Assembly: GCA_900555635.1 (NCBI GenBank)
Contig: USLU01000020.1
Location: 11,437-75,436 of the forward strand
DNA length: 64,000 nt
Direction of reading: 5' to 3'
Source of the DNA: an uncultured Bacteroides sp.
GTDB taxonomy: Bacteria; Bacteroidota; Bacteroidia; Bacteroidales; Bacteroidaceae
Shown here: piece after piece, positions 1 to 7,988 of the stretch
How positions within the stretch are numbered: position 1 is the first letter of the stretch
Layout: the number at the start of each line of letters is the position of its first letter
Notes under the pieces: model-generated
What the model saw: the letters and a program-made list of their open reading frames with translations, nothing else
The model's database searches: none
What the model was told of the DNA's origin: nothing
Program-made: the position numbers and the translations under genes

Positions 1-582
1 AGCATTACCGGATATATGAACTATATCGACAATATGATTGAACTGGTAGAAATCGGTATTACTCCCGATGAAAAGTTCCTTGAAGTAGAAAAGAGCAAGC
101 AATACATGAATCTGACGAAAGCACGCATCTATGGTATGGACTTCACTTTCAATTATCGTCCTACGAAAGACATTACTTTAGGCGGAGGATATAGCTACGC
201 TGACCCTAAGGCACAATATGCCAAAGAAGGGGACGACTATATGAAATACACCTATATCGATGCCACCTCCAACCATAACACCACCCTTAATACTTCGTGG
301 CAACATACATGGAGCAACTACCGTCTTGGTTTAGGTATCTATGGCAAATATCAGTCTACCATACATTATAACAATGATAATAATGCCGACGGTTACCAGA
401 CTTGGCGCATTAACACCGCCCATTCGTTGCTGAAGATGAAGAAATGGTCGCTGACCATGAATATAGGTGTAGATAATCTTTTTAATTACATAGACCGTAC
501 TCCCTTCGGCAGAAATCGTGCAACCACATCTCCGGGAAGAAACTTCTATGCATCGGCACTCATCAAGTTTAAAAACAAATAA
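1..582 (+). CDS. TonB-dependent receptor, C-terminal fragment (cut by window start)
   Basis: The frame is open from base 1, so this is the last ~193 residues of a longer outer-membrane receptor. Alternating aromatic/polar beta strands, the GVDNLFN segment and the terminal SPGRNFYASALIKFKNK strand are typical of the end of a BtuB/FepA-type 22-strand barrel; the last strand ends in a basic/aromatic residue pattern. It resembles the C-termini of the receptors ending at 7530 and 20331 (the same N-[IL]F-[ND] and PGR motifs). A CbiK-like lipoprotein follows 25 bp downstream, the receptor-chelatase pairing seen again at 18268-21176, so corrinoid or metal-chelate uptake is inferred. The plug domain and any riboswitch lie outside the window. 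Confidence 0.9.
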   Translation, partial: SITGYMNYIDNMIELVEIGITPDEKFLEVEKSKQYMNLTKARIYGMDFTFNYRPTKDITLGGGYSYADPKAQYAKEGDDYMKYTYIDATSNHNTTLNTSWQHTWSNYRLGLGIYGKYQSTIHYNNDNNADGYQTWRINTAHSLLKMKKWSLTMNIGVDNLFNYIDRTPFGRNRATTSPGRNFYASALIKFKNK

Positions 583-607
583 CCCTTTTATTAATAATTA
601 ATGTAAT

Positions 608-1795
608 ATGAACAAATTCAAATTCTATTTGATGGCAGCCCTGGCGGCTACCACAGTTTGCACAGGATTTACTTCCTGCGACAACGATGATGAAGAGAGT
701 ACCAAGAACCCGGCAGTTGAGATAGTGACCCGTGCTAAAGCGCACGACACCGCTATCCTGCTTTGTACTTTTGGGAGTACTTACAATGAATCTTTGAAAG
801 TCTATGATGATGTCATCGCCGACTTCAAAGCGAAGTTCCCAGATGCGGACATCTATATGTCTTTCACCTCACGTACTTGTATCGGTCGTGCAGAAGCTTC
901 TACCGGCGTAGCACGCTACAAGCTGTCGGACTGGTTGCAAGCTATCGGTGATGCCGGTTACAAACGTGTGGCAGTGCAATCACTTCACGTAATCCCCGGT
1001 GAAGAATACCTTTCATTGATGAATACCGACATCAAGAAGAACTTTATGATTGAGGATTATCCGCACATCGACGTGCTGAAAGGTGCCAACCTCCTTGCCG
1101 GCGATGATGACACAGAAGCAGTTGCCACCGTGCTTTACGACCACTACAAGGATAAACTTGCCGACAAAAAGAACCTTGTCCTGCTGATGGGACACGGTAA
1201 TCCGGACAAGAACTACAGCGCCAACGAAAAATACTCGGATATGCAAGTAGCGTTACAAAAGAAAGCTGCCAACAAGAATATCTTTGTAGGAACCGTTGAT
1301 TACGGCGACATGTTGTTCTGGCCGAAAGAAGAAGAAAAAGAATCCACCAACCGCATACCGGAGAGCCAAATCGGTAATTATCCCGGTTGCATCTATTCTC
1401 AAATCATGAAGTACTGCGCTGACAATAATCTGCAACCTACTGAAGTGAACGTTTACCTCGCTCCTTTCATGTCAATTGCCGGTGACCATGCTCACAATGA
1501 CCTTTGGGGCATTGAAGCTATCGCCGAAGGTAGCGATTTGAGCAAAGTAGAACTCAACACCAACGAATTCAGCTGGCGTGAACGTCTGGAGAAGATAGGT
1601 TTCAAGGTTGACCGTAATTTCGAATCTCACCCTGTAGACAAAGCTGGTTCCGACCACGGTATCAAAGATGGTTGCAGCATCAAGGCATTGGGCAGCTATT
1701 CTGAAATCCGTAAGATTTGGGTAAACCACCTTTATGAAAACTGGAACGATGAAGACGCTTGGGAGAATGGTGAAGGCTACCAACCGGGAGCTTAA
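608..1795 (+). CDS. cbiK: CbiK-like chelatase, predicted surface lipoprotein
   Basis: 395 residues. A signal peptide with a cysteine at residue 24 (FTSC) is followed directly by DNDDEE, like the acidic lipoprotein-export signal that sends Bacteroidetes lipoproteins to the cell surface. The mature part matches anaerobic sirohydrochlorin cobaltochelatase CbiK: an N-terminal FGSTYNES motif, VQSLHVIPGEEY with the expected metal-ligand His127, MGHGNPD, and AGDHAHNDLWG with the second ligand His294. It is longer than cytoplasmic CbiK (~260 residues), because of the leader and an insertion near 232-262 rich in Glu and Lys. Known CbiK inserts cobalt into sirohydrochlorin; an exported copy beside a TonB receptor could instead bind or exchange a metal-tetrapyrrole. 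That role is inference. It is probably co-transcribed with the receptor. Confidence 0.85.
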   Translation: MNKFKFYLMAALAATTVCTGFTSCDNDDEESTKNPAVEIVTRAKAHDTAILLCTFGSTYNESLKVYDDVIADFKAKFPDADIYMSFTSRTCIGRAEASTGVARYKLSDWLQAIGDAGYKRVAVQSLHVIPGEEYLSLMNTDIKKNFMIEDYPHIDVLKGANLLAGDDDTEAVATVLYDHYKDKLADKKNLVLLMGHGNPDKNYSANEKYSDMQVALQKKAANKNIFVGTVDYGDMLFWPKEEEKESTNRIPESQIGNYPGCIYSQIMKYCADNNLQPTEVNVYLAPFMSIAGDHAHNDLWGIEAIAEGSDLSKVELNTNEFSWRERLEKIGFKVDRNFESHPVDKAGSDHGIKDGCSIKALGSYSEIRKIWVNHLYENWNDEDAWENGEGYQPGA

Positions 1796-1851
1796 TCCTA
1801 TCTTCTTCGATATTCCGAAGAATAATCAGCATTAATTTCTCTTCATAACGC

Positions 1852-1895
1852 AAGAACGGCACATCCTCCGAAATTTCGGAAATGTGCCGTTCTTT
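1852..1895. terminator. Bidirectional hairpin terminator between cbiK1 and nrdG
   Basis: Perfect 13-bp arms AAGAACGGCACAT (1852-1864) and ATGTGCCGTTCTT (1882-1894) enclose an inner palindrome TCCGAAATTTCGGA (1867-1880). It lies between the convergent ends of the receptor/cbiK operon and nrdDG and can serve both. Confidence 0.8.
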
Positions 1896-1919
1896 ATATA
1901 AATGGAGCCCTATTGAATA

Positions 1920-2384
1920 TTACCGTCTAAAGCGATAGGTAATGTCATTCATTCGTCCTTGTTCAATATGATATAAACGCTGGTTGGTATGTTCAGACTT
2001 AAGTCCACCTAAATTCTCAAGATAAGGTCCTAGCTTAATATACTGGAAATAGTGTGTATCTACTCCGGCAGGCAATTCGCTTTTACCAGAATACCATCCA
2101 ACTTTAACCGGAACCGCCGATTGGTTACAAACGTATTTTGCTAATCGTTGCACTTCAAACGGTTCGGCATCCCCTCCCATAAAGCAGACACAAGTAACCG
2201 CACTGCCATATTTAGATAGTAATGCCGTAAGACTTTCTTCCGTCAGCAAATCGCCTACATCTTCCATCAGGTAAGGACTATGACATCCTTTACACCGGTT
2301 AGGGCAATTGGAGATATTGATAGCAAGCGTAACTTCATCCGGAATCTCCTGAAAAACAATGTCATAATCAGTGTACCGAAGCAT
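1920..2384 (-). CDS. nrdG: Anaerobic ribonucleotide reductase activating protein
   Basis: A radical-SAM activase of ~154 residues that puts the glycyl radical on NrdD. The cluster motif CPNRCKGC (CxxxCxxC) lies near the N-terminus, after MLRYTDYDIVFQEIPDE, with the small NrdG fold following. I chose the ATG at 2384 because NrdG proteins begin close to this MLRYxDYD sequence; an upstream ATG at 2435 would add 17 unconserved residues inside nrdD. With this start the gene overlaps the nrdD end by 17 bp, so translation is coupled. It shares the cobalamin riboswitch leader of nrdD. Confidence 0.93.
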   Translation of the reverse strand: MLRYTDYDIVFQEIPDEVTLAINISNCPNRCKGCHSPYLMEDVGDLLTEESLTALLSKYGSAVTCVCFMGGDAEPFEVQRLAKYVCNQSAVPVKVGWYSGKSELPAGVDTHYFQYIKLGPYLENLGGLKSEHTNQRLYHIEQGRMNDITYRFRR

Positions 2385-4461
2385 AATATCTACGAGCAGC
2401 CTCCTTTTGCCGTGGTTGTGAGAAATTGCTGACACGCTTCATATAACCGATTATTCGTGTCAGATAATCTACATTTTTACTATGACATTTGGGACATTCC
2501 TTCAAATACCTCTTGTCGATATGGTGGCAATCATTGCAAACAGTATTCGGAATATTAAAAGTAAAGTAATTACATCCCTCTATTGCCGCTACACGAAGCA
2601 AATGCCTGTATTGCTCTTTGCTCAAATGCTCATCCAGGTTCATGTGCAACGCCGACCCACCGGTAAGATGCTCAATATAGCGACGTCCATGCATGCGGAA
2701 CTTGTCTGCAATGTTCAATGATGTATCTTCTACAATATAGAAGTAACTGTTATAACAATCACGGAAAGTTTCAAAGCCGGCTTCCCTATCCCATTTTGCA
2801 TGCTTCACACCTACATTTTCGGCAGGAATCATTTCACAGTTGAAGAGCAGGTCTTTGGTACGGTACTTCTTATTATACTTCTCAACGATACTCAATATCT
2901 CTTGTACAAAGGCTTCGTACTTGGGATTATCGTTGATGTCTATCCCCATAAATTGGGCAGCTTCTACCAATCCGTTCACACCAATTGTCAGATATTGACG
3001 TCCCAAATTAATATACCCGGCATCGAACAACGGCAGCATACCTTTCTGTTGCAACTGTTTCAAGTTCTCATTATAAGACATCTGAACTTTATGCACTAAA
3101 TCTACAATCTCTTCGAGGAAGAAGTGGTAAAGAAGACCGGATTTTACTGCATGCTGGATACAACGGTTCAAGTTAATGGTCAAAACACTCTTTGAACCGG
3201 TAGATACCCCACCGGCACCCAATGTATAGCTGAAACCATTATCCTGTATCTCGTTACGCAGGCGGCAGCAACTACTCAATGAATCGGCATTGTCACTCAT
3301 ATAAGTAAAGAAAGAATGACCTTCGGAATACATTTCGGCTGTAAAATCACCATATTCCTTGTCGAGTACATCACCATCTTTGGTAAGTAGCGCCATCGTC
3401 TCTACCGGGAAAGTGAGCACAGTCTTGGTACGCTCTTTATTGAACCATTTCATGAATCGCTTCTGTAACCAACTCAAGGAGTTCCAATCGGGCTTGCTAC
3501 CATCGGGGAAGACAAAGTGTTCAAAGAGGCTATTGAAGTAATATTGGTCGTAATATGCCACATTCCAGAAAACGGCTTGGAAATTTCTTGCCCCTGTAGG
3601 CTGGTTGATAGAATAGACTACTTGCTCAAAGCAATCGGTTATCATCTTATCTATGGTTCTCTGTTTGGTAGAAAGGTCCACTATTTTGTCTGCATGCAAA
3701 TAGTAGTCATTACCATATTCCTTACCAACGAAGTAGTTCATATACATCAAAAATTCCGGAGTAGCGCAAGCACCGCTAAGCATGCTCGATACCATGAACA
3801 CCATATTAACAAAGCCACCACAGAACGATTTTAAGTTAGTAGGCGCTACCGAGTTACCTCCTATTGATAAAGTTCCTTCCATCAACCAGGGATACATCGT
3901 GATACTTGCACAATAATTAGCAAGGCTTGTCTCATCATTCTTATAGATAAAATGATGATTTAGTAATTCTATATAACGGTCAGAAACTTCTTTACCATAC
4001 ATATCCTTTAAGCGGTCAGTCAATAAGCGGCGGTTCAATCGGATGAAGTTGTCTTTGGGAAGTTCACCAATAAGTGTAGCCACATTTTTGTTTTCTACAT
4101 TAGCATTAGAGTCGTACTTGCTGCCTGTAGCCGGATTGGAAGCTTCGCAATAGTCCAGCAAGAAACGAAGCTTGTCGCGTACTTCCCGGTCTTCCAGATG
4201 TTTCTGGCGATACAGCATAAATGCCTTGGCTACTGCATAATAATGTTCAGCCATCAAAGCAACCTCTACTTGGTTTTGAACTTCTTCCACACTTGTTCCA
4301 TCGCTGACACTCACCCGACTAAGGATATTAGTAATAACGTCTTGGGTAGCAAAACTACCTACTGATAAAAATGCCTTGCTGATAGCATTCTTAATTTTAT
4401 CAAGTGAGAATGCTTCTTTTTTGCCATCCCTCTTGATAATAAAAGTTTCTGAATTGATCAT
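2368..4461 (-). CDS. nrdD: Anaerobic (class III) ribonucleoside-triphosphate reductase
   Basis: 697 residues, full length. An N-terminal ATP-cone (IIKRDGKKEAFSLDKIKNAI) is followed by the large reductase barrel. The C-terminus has a zinc site CNDC...CPKC and the glycyl-radical loop RIIGYMKRVSNFSQP with the radical Gly near residue 672. It makes deoxyribonucleotides without oxygen and needs no B12. The gene sits 140 bp downstream of a cobalamin riboswitch on the same strand, so expression is expected to fall when B12 is plentiful. That makes sense if the genome also encodes a B12-dependent class II reductase elsewhere (not visible here). Confidence 0.97.
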   Translation of the reverse strand: MINSETFIIKRDGKKEAFSLDKIKNAISKAFLSVGSFATQDVITNILSRVSVSDGTSVEEVQNQVEVALMAEHYYAVAKAFMLYRQKHLEDREVRDKLRFLLDYCEASNPATGSKYDSNANVENKNVATLIGELPKDNFIRLNRRLLTDRLKDMYGKEVSDRYIELLNHHFIYKNDETSLANYCASITMYPWLMEGTLSIGGNSVAPTNLKSFCGGFVNMVFMVSSMLSGACATPEFLMYMNYFVGKEYGNDYYLHADKIVDLSTKQRTIDKMITDCFEQVVYSINQPTGARNFQAVFWNVAYYDQYYFNSLFEHFVFPDGSKPDWNSLSWLQKRFMKWFNKERTKTVLTFPVETMALLTKDGDVLDKEYGDFTAEMYSEGHSFFTYMSDNADSLSSCCRLRNEIQDNGFSYTLGAGGVSTGSKSVLTINLNRCIQHAVKSGLLYHFFLEEIVDLVHKVQMSYNENLKQLQQKGMLPLFDAGYINLGRQYLTIGVNGLVEAAQFMGIDINDNPKYEAFVQEILSIVEKYNKKYRTKDLLFNCEMIPAENVGVKHAKWDREAGFETFRDCYNSYFYIVEDTSLNIADKFRMHGRRYIEHLTGGSALHMNLDEHLSKEQYRHLLRVAAIEGCNYFTFNIPNTVCNDCHHIDKRYLKECPKCHSKNVDYLTRIIGYMKRVSNFSQPRQKEAARRYYASVH

Positions 4462-4601
4462 GTCTATAATTTGAATTTAAAAGATTATTTAACGACACAT
4501 TCAACTCCAATGCACAGAAATCAAGTAATAAAATGAATCTTTTAACGGACCCGTTCTATAGCTTTTCACCCGAAAGCATTGAATGAATGATTATGAATAA
4601 T

Positions 4602-4800
4602 GGCAGGTCTTCTGACTTGCTTCTGTTGCAACGCCTTCCCGGTTACTTAAAACAGAACCAGTGGCATAATAAGAATGTCGCAACGTTTCTCCCTAAAACA
4701 GGAGACAAAGCTTACAGCTACGGGGATAGTTCCTGATTTTCACAGGATTCCCTATTAATTCCTATTCACGCTAGGTGATTCGGAAACCATTTTCGCTGAC
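4602..4800 (-). ncRNA. Cobalamin riboswitch upstream of nrdDG
   Basis: Read on the minus strand, the conserved order is present: a GGTTTCC/CACC region, TAGGGAATCCTGTGAAAATC, then CCCCGTAGCTGTAA, GCCACTGG, GGGAAGGC and the 3' box AAGTCAGAAGACCTGCC. This is the B12-box aptamer. It ends 140 nt before the nrdD start. Confidence 0.92.
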
Positions 4801-4828
4801 AAAGATAGAAATAAAATCAGCAAAACAA
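4800..4828 (-). promoter_or_regulatory. Promoter for the nrdDG riboswitch transcript
   Basis: A minus-strand TATCTTTG (4807-4800) matches the Bacteroides -7 box TAnnTTTG. A TTG at 4828-4826 lies 18 bp upstream as a candidate -33 element. The aptamer begins immediately downstream. Confidence 0.6.
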
Positions 4829-4983
4829 CAAGACTAAAGAGGAAAAAACTTATTCATCTTACCACGACGAGAGGTCAAAATCCCAGTTAATATTAAGGGC
4901 TTCAAAAGCATGTTTTCTGCCGAACATTGGTATGTAAACACCATAAATAAGGCGATACAATACTTTGTTTCCGAATAAACCTA
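4829..4983. other. Spacer between divergent riboswitch transcripts
   Basis: AT-rich, with divergent promoters at each end. A minus-strand frame ending in a stop near 4859 reads ...AFEALNINWDFDLSSW but has no credible start, and its upstream part runs into the other riboswitch. I see no supported gene here. Confidence 0.4.
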
Positions 4984-4991
4984 TATCTTTG
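4964..4991 (+). promoter_or_regulatory. Promoter for the btuB riboswitch transcript
   Basis: TATCTTTG at 4984-4991 matches the -7 consensus. TTTG at 4964-4967 is a candidate -33 with a shorter than usual 16-bp gap. The riboswitch P1 stem begins 7 bp downstream. Confidence 0.55.
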
Positions 4992-4997
4992 CACCCG

Positions 4998-5230
4998 CTT
5001 AGGTGAACCGGTTGTCATTCTGTCCGCCGGATTAATAGGGAATTCAGTGAAAATCTGAAGCAGTGCCCGCTACTGTAAGCCTGTGTTTATATGTTGCAAA
5101 CAAAGCAAGATTGAACAACAGAAAGTATCTTCTTTTAACCACTGTCCGATAGATACTGAGTCTTTCTTCGAAAGTATCTGGATGGGAAGGTTGAACTTTC
5201 TGCAAAGCTAAGTCAGGAAACCTGCCTAAG
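4998..5230 (+). ncRNA. Cobalamin riboswitch upstream of the BtuB-like receptor
   Basis: P1 pairs CTTAGG (4998-5003) with CCTAAG (5225-5230). In between are ATAGGGAATTCAGTGAAAATC, GTGCCCGCTACTGTAA, the variable P-arm, GGGAAGG and the 3' box AAGTCAGGAAACCTGCC. The downstream platform (5231-5295) contains CTCC/GGAG complementarity near 5251-5265, so translational or terminator control is possible; I cannot decide which. Confidence 0.93.
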
Positions 5231-5295
5231 TTGTAAGAAAACTAACAAGGCTCCCGGGTCAGGAGGCTTAAGTATTAATCACATTTATCAATCCA

Positions 5296-7530
5296 ATGAA
5301 GAAAAAGTTTTTATTAACAGCTGTACTCTGCTGTCTAACAGGAGTTCTTTGTGCACAAGTAACCCTAAGCGGAAAGGTAACGGACAAAGAAAATGGCGAT
5401 CCACTGGTAGGTGTCAACATCCGTGTGGACAAAAGTTTGGCAGGAAGTACCACCAATGGAAAAGGAGAATTCAGCATCAGCAATCTTCCCGAAGGAAAAC
5501 ATGTTTTAAGTTTTACTTATGTAGGTTTCACCCCTTTGCACTACACCGCCAAAACCAGTGAAAAGAACATCCTCATAACCATGGAAGAGAATTACAATAA
5601 CATCGGGCAAGTAGTAGTAACAGGTACAGGTACGCACCGCCGCATGACGGATAGCCCCGTTCCGGTTTCGGTTATTACCGCCAAAGAAATAAGTAATGCC
5701 AATGCTTCTACCTTGGAAGATGCATTAGTAAAACTCAGCCCGAATATCTCATCCTATACCAACGGAATGGGCACTACGATGAGCTTGAACGGTATAAACG
5801 AAGATTACGTACTTATTCTTGAAAATGGCAAACGATTGGCAGGCGAAGACCGCTATACCCGTATTAATATAGCGAATATCAAGCGCATCGAAGTGCTGAA
5901 TGGTGCAGCATCCGCTTTATATGGTAGCGATGCCATCGGTGGTGTTATCAACATTATTACAGACGATGCCAAGAATACGATAAATGTGTCCAGCTATACT
6001 CATTATTCCAGTGAAGGACGCTGGACCGAAACATTCAATGCGGACGTCAATGCCGGTAAATTATCTTCTTACACCTCCTATCAACGCCTTCAGGCAGGAA
6101 GCTGGCAAAACAATAACATCGATGAAAACGGAAACCTTACCGGCAAACCCACTTCCGTAGGTTTTTACTCTAACACCGTGAACCAACGTTTCGTATTTAA
6201 TGCCACGGATAAATTATCGTTCTATGTACGCGGTACTTATTATGATAACAACACCCGTCGTCCGCAAGATGCCACTTACTTCACTAAAAGTAAAGACAAA
6301 TATGTAGAAAAGGACGCCTACACCTACAATTTGAAACATGAGACCTACACCTATGGTGCCGGCATGAAATATATGATTAACCGCACCGCCTATATCGACG
6401 CCGAATTCTACTCGGATAATTTTTCCTCCGATTATGTCTATTTCAAAAAGACTGGTGACTATATGCCTGGAGATGAAGTAACCCGTAAAAAAGTAAACTA
6501 CTACAACGGTAATGTAAAGGGTATCTTCAGAATCGGCAATTACAACCGCGTATCGGTAGGTGTAGAATACGTTAAAGAACAACTGAATAGCGAGTCGGAC
6601 AATATCTCTTCAAAAAACATCTATACAATGGCTCTCTATGCGCAGGACGAAATCAAACTGATGAGAAATCTACAAGCTGTACTGGGATTGCGTTATATCT
6701 ATAATGAGAACTTTAAGAATCATGCCACTCCCAATGTAGCCTTAATGTACAAACTCGGAAATCTTAATCTGCGTGCCGCCTACGCCGCCGGTTTCCGTAC
6801 TCCCAGCCTTTCACAGCTTTATGCAACGGATGAATCGAAAACAGCTAGCAGATATACAGTCGGGAATCCCAATCTGAAACCTGAAAAGAATAATTTCTAT
6901 TCATTGAATGCAGAATACAACTACAAATGGTTCTCAGTCTCAGTAACCGGTTTTATCAATGACATCCGTGATATGATAAACTATCGTACCCTTTCTGATG
7001 ACGAAATCGCAGCCATGGGATTAAGCGAAAAGCATGCCAAGTTTGATGAGATACGTCAGCGTGATAATGTGGATAAGGCAAAAACCAAAGGAGTTAACTT
7101 CAATGCGACCGTAAATCTTGGAGCCGGTTTCAGAGTCAGCGGCGGTTACACTTACCTTGACACCAAAGCCAAACAACGGAATGAAAACGGCACCTACAAA
7201 GAATCTCCCATTGACAAAAGCATCAGACACATGGGAAACGTCAACGGTCAATGGGAACATAGCTGGAACTTCTACCGCCTGAATGTAAACTTGCACGGAC
7301 ATCTTCAAGGAGAACGGTATTCGCAAAGTTACGGATATGCCCCCAAGTATCAACAATGGGATTTGAATACCCGCCATACCTTCAATTTAAAATCTTTCAT
7401 TCTGGAACCCGGTGTGGGTATAGAGAATATCTTCGATAAGATAGATGACCGTCCTTGGAACAATAACTTTTCAACACTGAATCCCGGACGTTCGGTTTAC
7501 GTTAGCCTATCCGTAAGATTTAAAAAGTAA
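5296..7530 (+). CDS. btuB: BtuB-like TonB-dependent receptor
   Basis: 744 residues with a signal peptide (ends near LCAQVTLSG). A CarboxypepD-regulatory-like domain follows at ~25-105 (GKVTDKENGDPLVGVNIRVD). The plug at ~115-225 carries VVVTGTGTHRRMTDSPVPVSVIT and the conserved IEVLNGAASALYGSDAIGGVINIIT. The barrel follows to the final SVRFKK. The gene is under its own cobalamin riboswitch 65 bp upstream, so uptake of cobalamin or related corrinoids across the outer membrane is the best call. The terminator at 7551-7594 suggests a single-gene transcript. Confidence 0.92.
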   Translation: MKKKFLLTAVLCCLTGVLCAQVTLSGKVTDKENGDPLVGVNIRVDKSLAGSTTNGKGEFSISNLPEGKHVLSFTYVGFTPLHYTAKTSEKNILITMEENYNNIGQVVVTGTGTHRRMTDSPVPVSVITAKEISNANASTLEDALVKLSPNISSYTNGMGTTMSLNGINEDYVLILENGKRLAGEDRYTRINIANIKRIEVLNGAASALYGSDAIGGVINIITDDAKNTINVSSYTHYSSEGRWTETFNADVNAGKLSSYTSYQRLQAGSWQNNNIDENGNLTGKPTSVGFYSNTVNQRFVFNATDKLSFYVRGTYYDNNTRRPQDATYFTKSKDKYVEKDAYTYNLKHETYTYGAGMKYMINRTAYIDAEFYSDNFSSDYVYFKKTGDYMPGDEVTRKKVNYYNGNVKGIFRIGNYNRVSVGVEYVKEQLNSESDNISSKNIYTMALYAQDEIKLMRNLQAVLGLRYIYNENFKNHATPNVALMYKLGNLNLRAAYAAGFRTPSLSQLYATDESKTASRYTVGNPNLKPEKNNFYSLNAEYNYKWFSVSVTGFINDIRDMINYRTLSDDEIAAMGLSEKHAKFDEIRQRDNVDKAKTKGVNFNATVNLGAGFRVSGGYTYLDTKAKQRNENGTYKESPIDKSIRHMGNVNGQWEHSWNFYRLNVNLHGHLQGERYSQSYGYAPKYQQWDLNTRHTFNLKSFILEPGVGIENIFDKIDDRPWNNNFSTLNPGRSVYVSLSVRFKK

Positions 7531-7550
7531 AAAAGATATATTTTCAGATT

Positions 7551-7594
7551 TTCCCTCCTCTGCCTTTAGATGAAGTACAGAAGGAGGGATTTTC
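7551..7594 (+). terminator. Terminator after btuB
   Basis: CCCTCCTCTG near 7553 pairs with CAGAAGGAGGG around 7578-7588 with one bulge, followed by ATTTTC. It lies 21 bp after the receptor stop. Confidence 0.65.
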
Positions 7595-7657
7595 ATATAT
7601 GCATTTACATTAAGAAACATTATAGATATATATTATCCACTTAGATTACATTTTTTA

Positions 7658-7665
7658 TACCTTTG
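7658..7665 (+). promoter_or_regulatory. -7 box for the second receptor operon
   Basis: TACCTTTG matches TAnnTTTG and the riboswitch starts 7 bp downstream. No convincing -33 element. Confidence 0.5.
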
Positions 7666-7671
7666 CAACGA

Positions 7672-7850
7672 TTTTTGGTTTCACTCCTCTCTAATTTCAT
7701 GGAGAGAATGATGAAAAGGGAATCAGGTGCAAATCCTGAACAGACCCGCTGCTGTAAGTCCTTTAAAATCTTTGAATATACTCCAAGCCACTGTCTCTTA
7801 GCAGATGGGAAGGCTTTCAAAGACGGACAAGTCAGAAGACCTGCCAGAAA
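7672..7850 (+). ncRNA. Cobalamin riboswitch upstream of the receptor/chelatase operon
   Basis: P1-like TTTTTGG (7672-7678) faces CCAGAAA (7844-7850). The core contains AAGGGAATCAGGTGCAAATC, AGACCCGCTGCTGTAAG, AGCCACTG, GGGAAGGC and the 3' box CAAGTCAGAAGACCTGCC. It is the most compact of the three aptamers and lies 138 nt before the receptor start. Confidence 0.94.
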
Positions 7851-7988
7851 TAACATAGTTTTAATGCTTTCGGGAAATAAAGCTGTAAAACAACGAGTCT
7901 GGTACGTCTTTATCTTTCGTAAAGAAATCATTTCTCTTTGTAAGCACCTTCCTAAAAGTAAGTAGTGAATACTATAACAAGGATTGAA

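Noticed and set aside
4859..4990. Minus-strand open stretch reading YGVYIPMFGRKHAFEALN and ending near 4859
   Set aside because: No start codon giving a sensible length, its upstream part lies in the btuB promoter and riboswitch, and I recognise no family. It could be the tail of a decayed gene, but the evidence is too thin.
7663..7965. 100-codon open frame over the third riboswitch
   Set aside because: It coincides with the conserved aptamer boxes; the sequence is explained by RNA structure, not coding.
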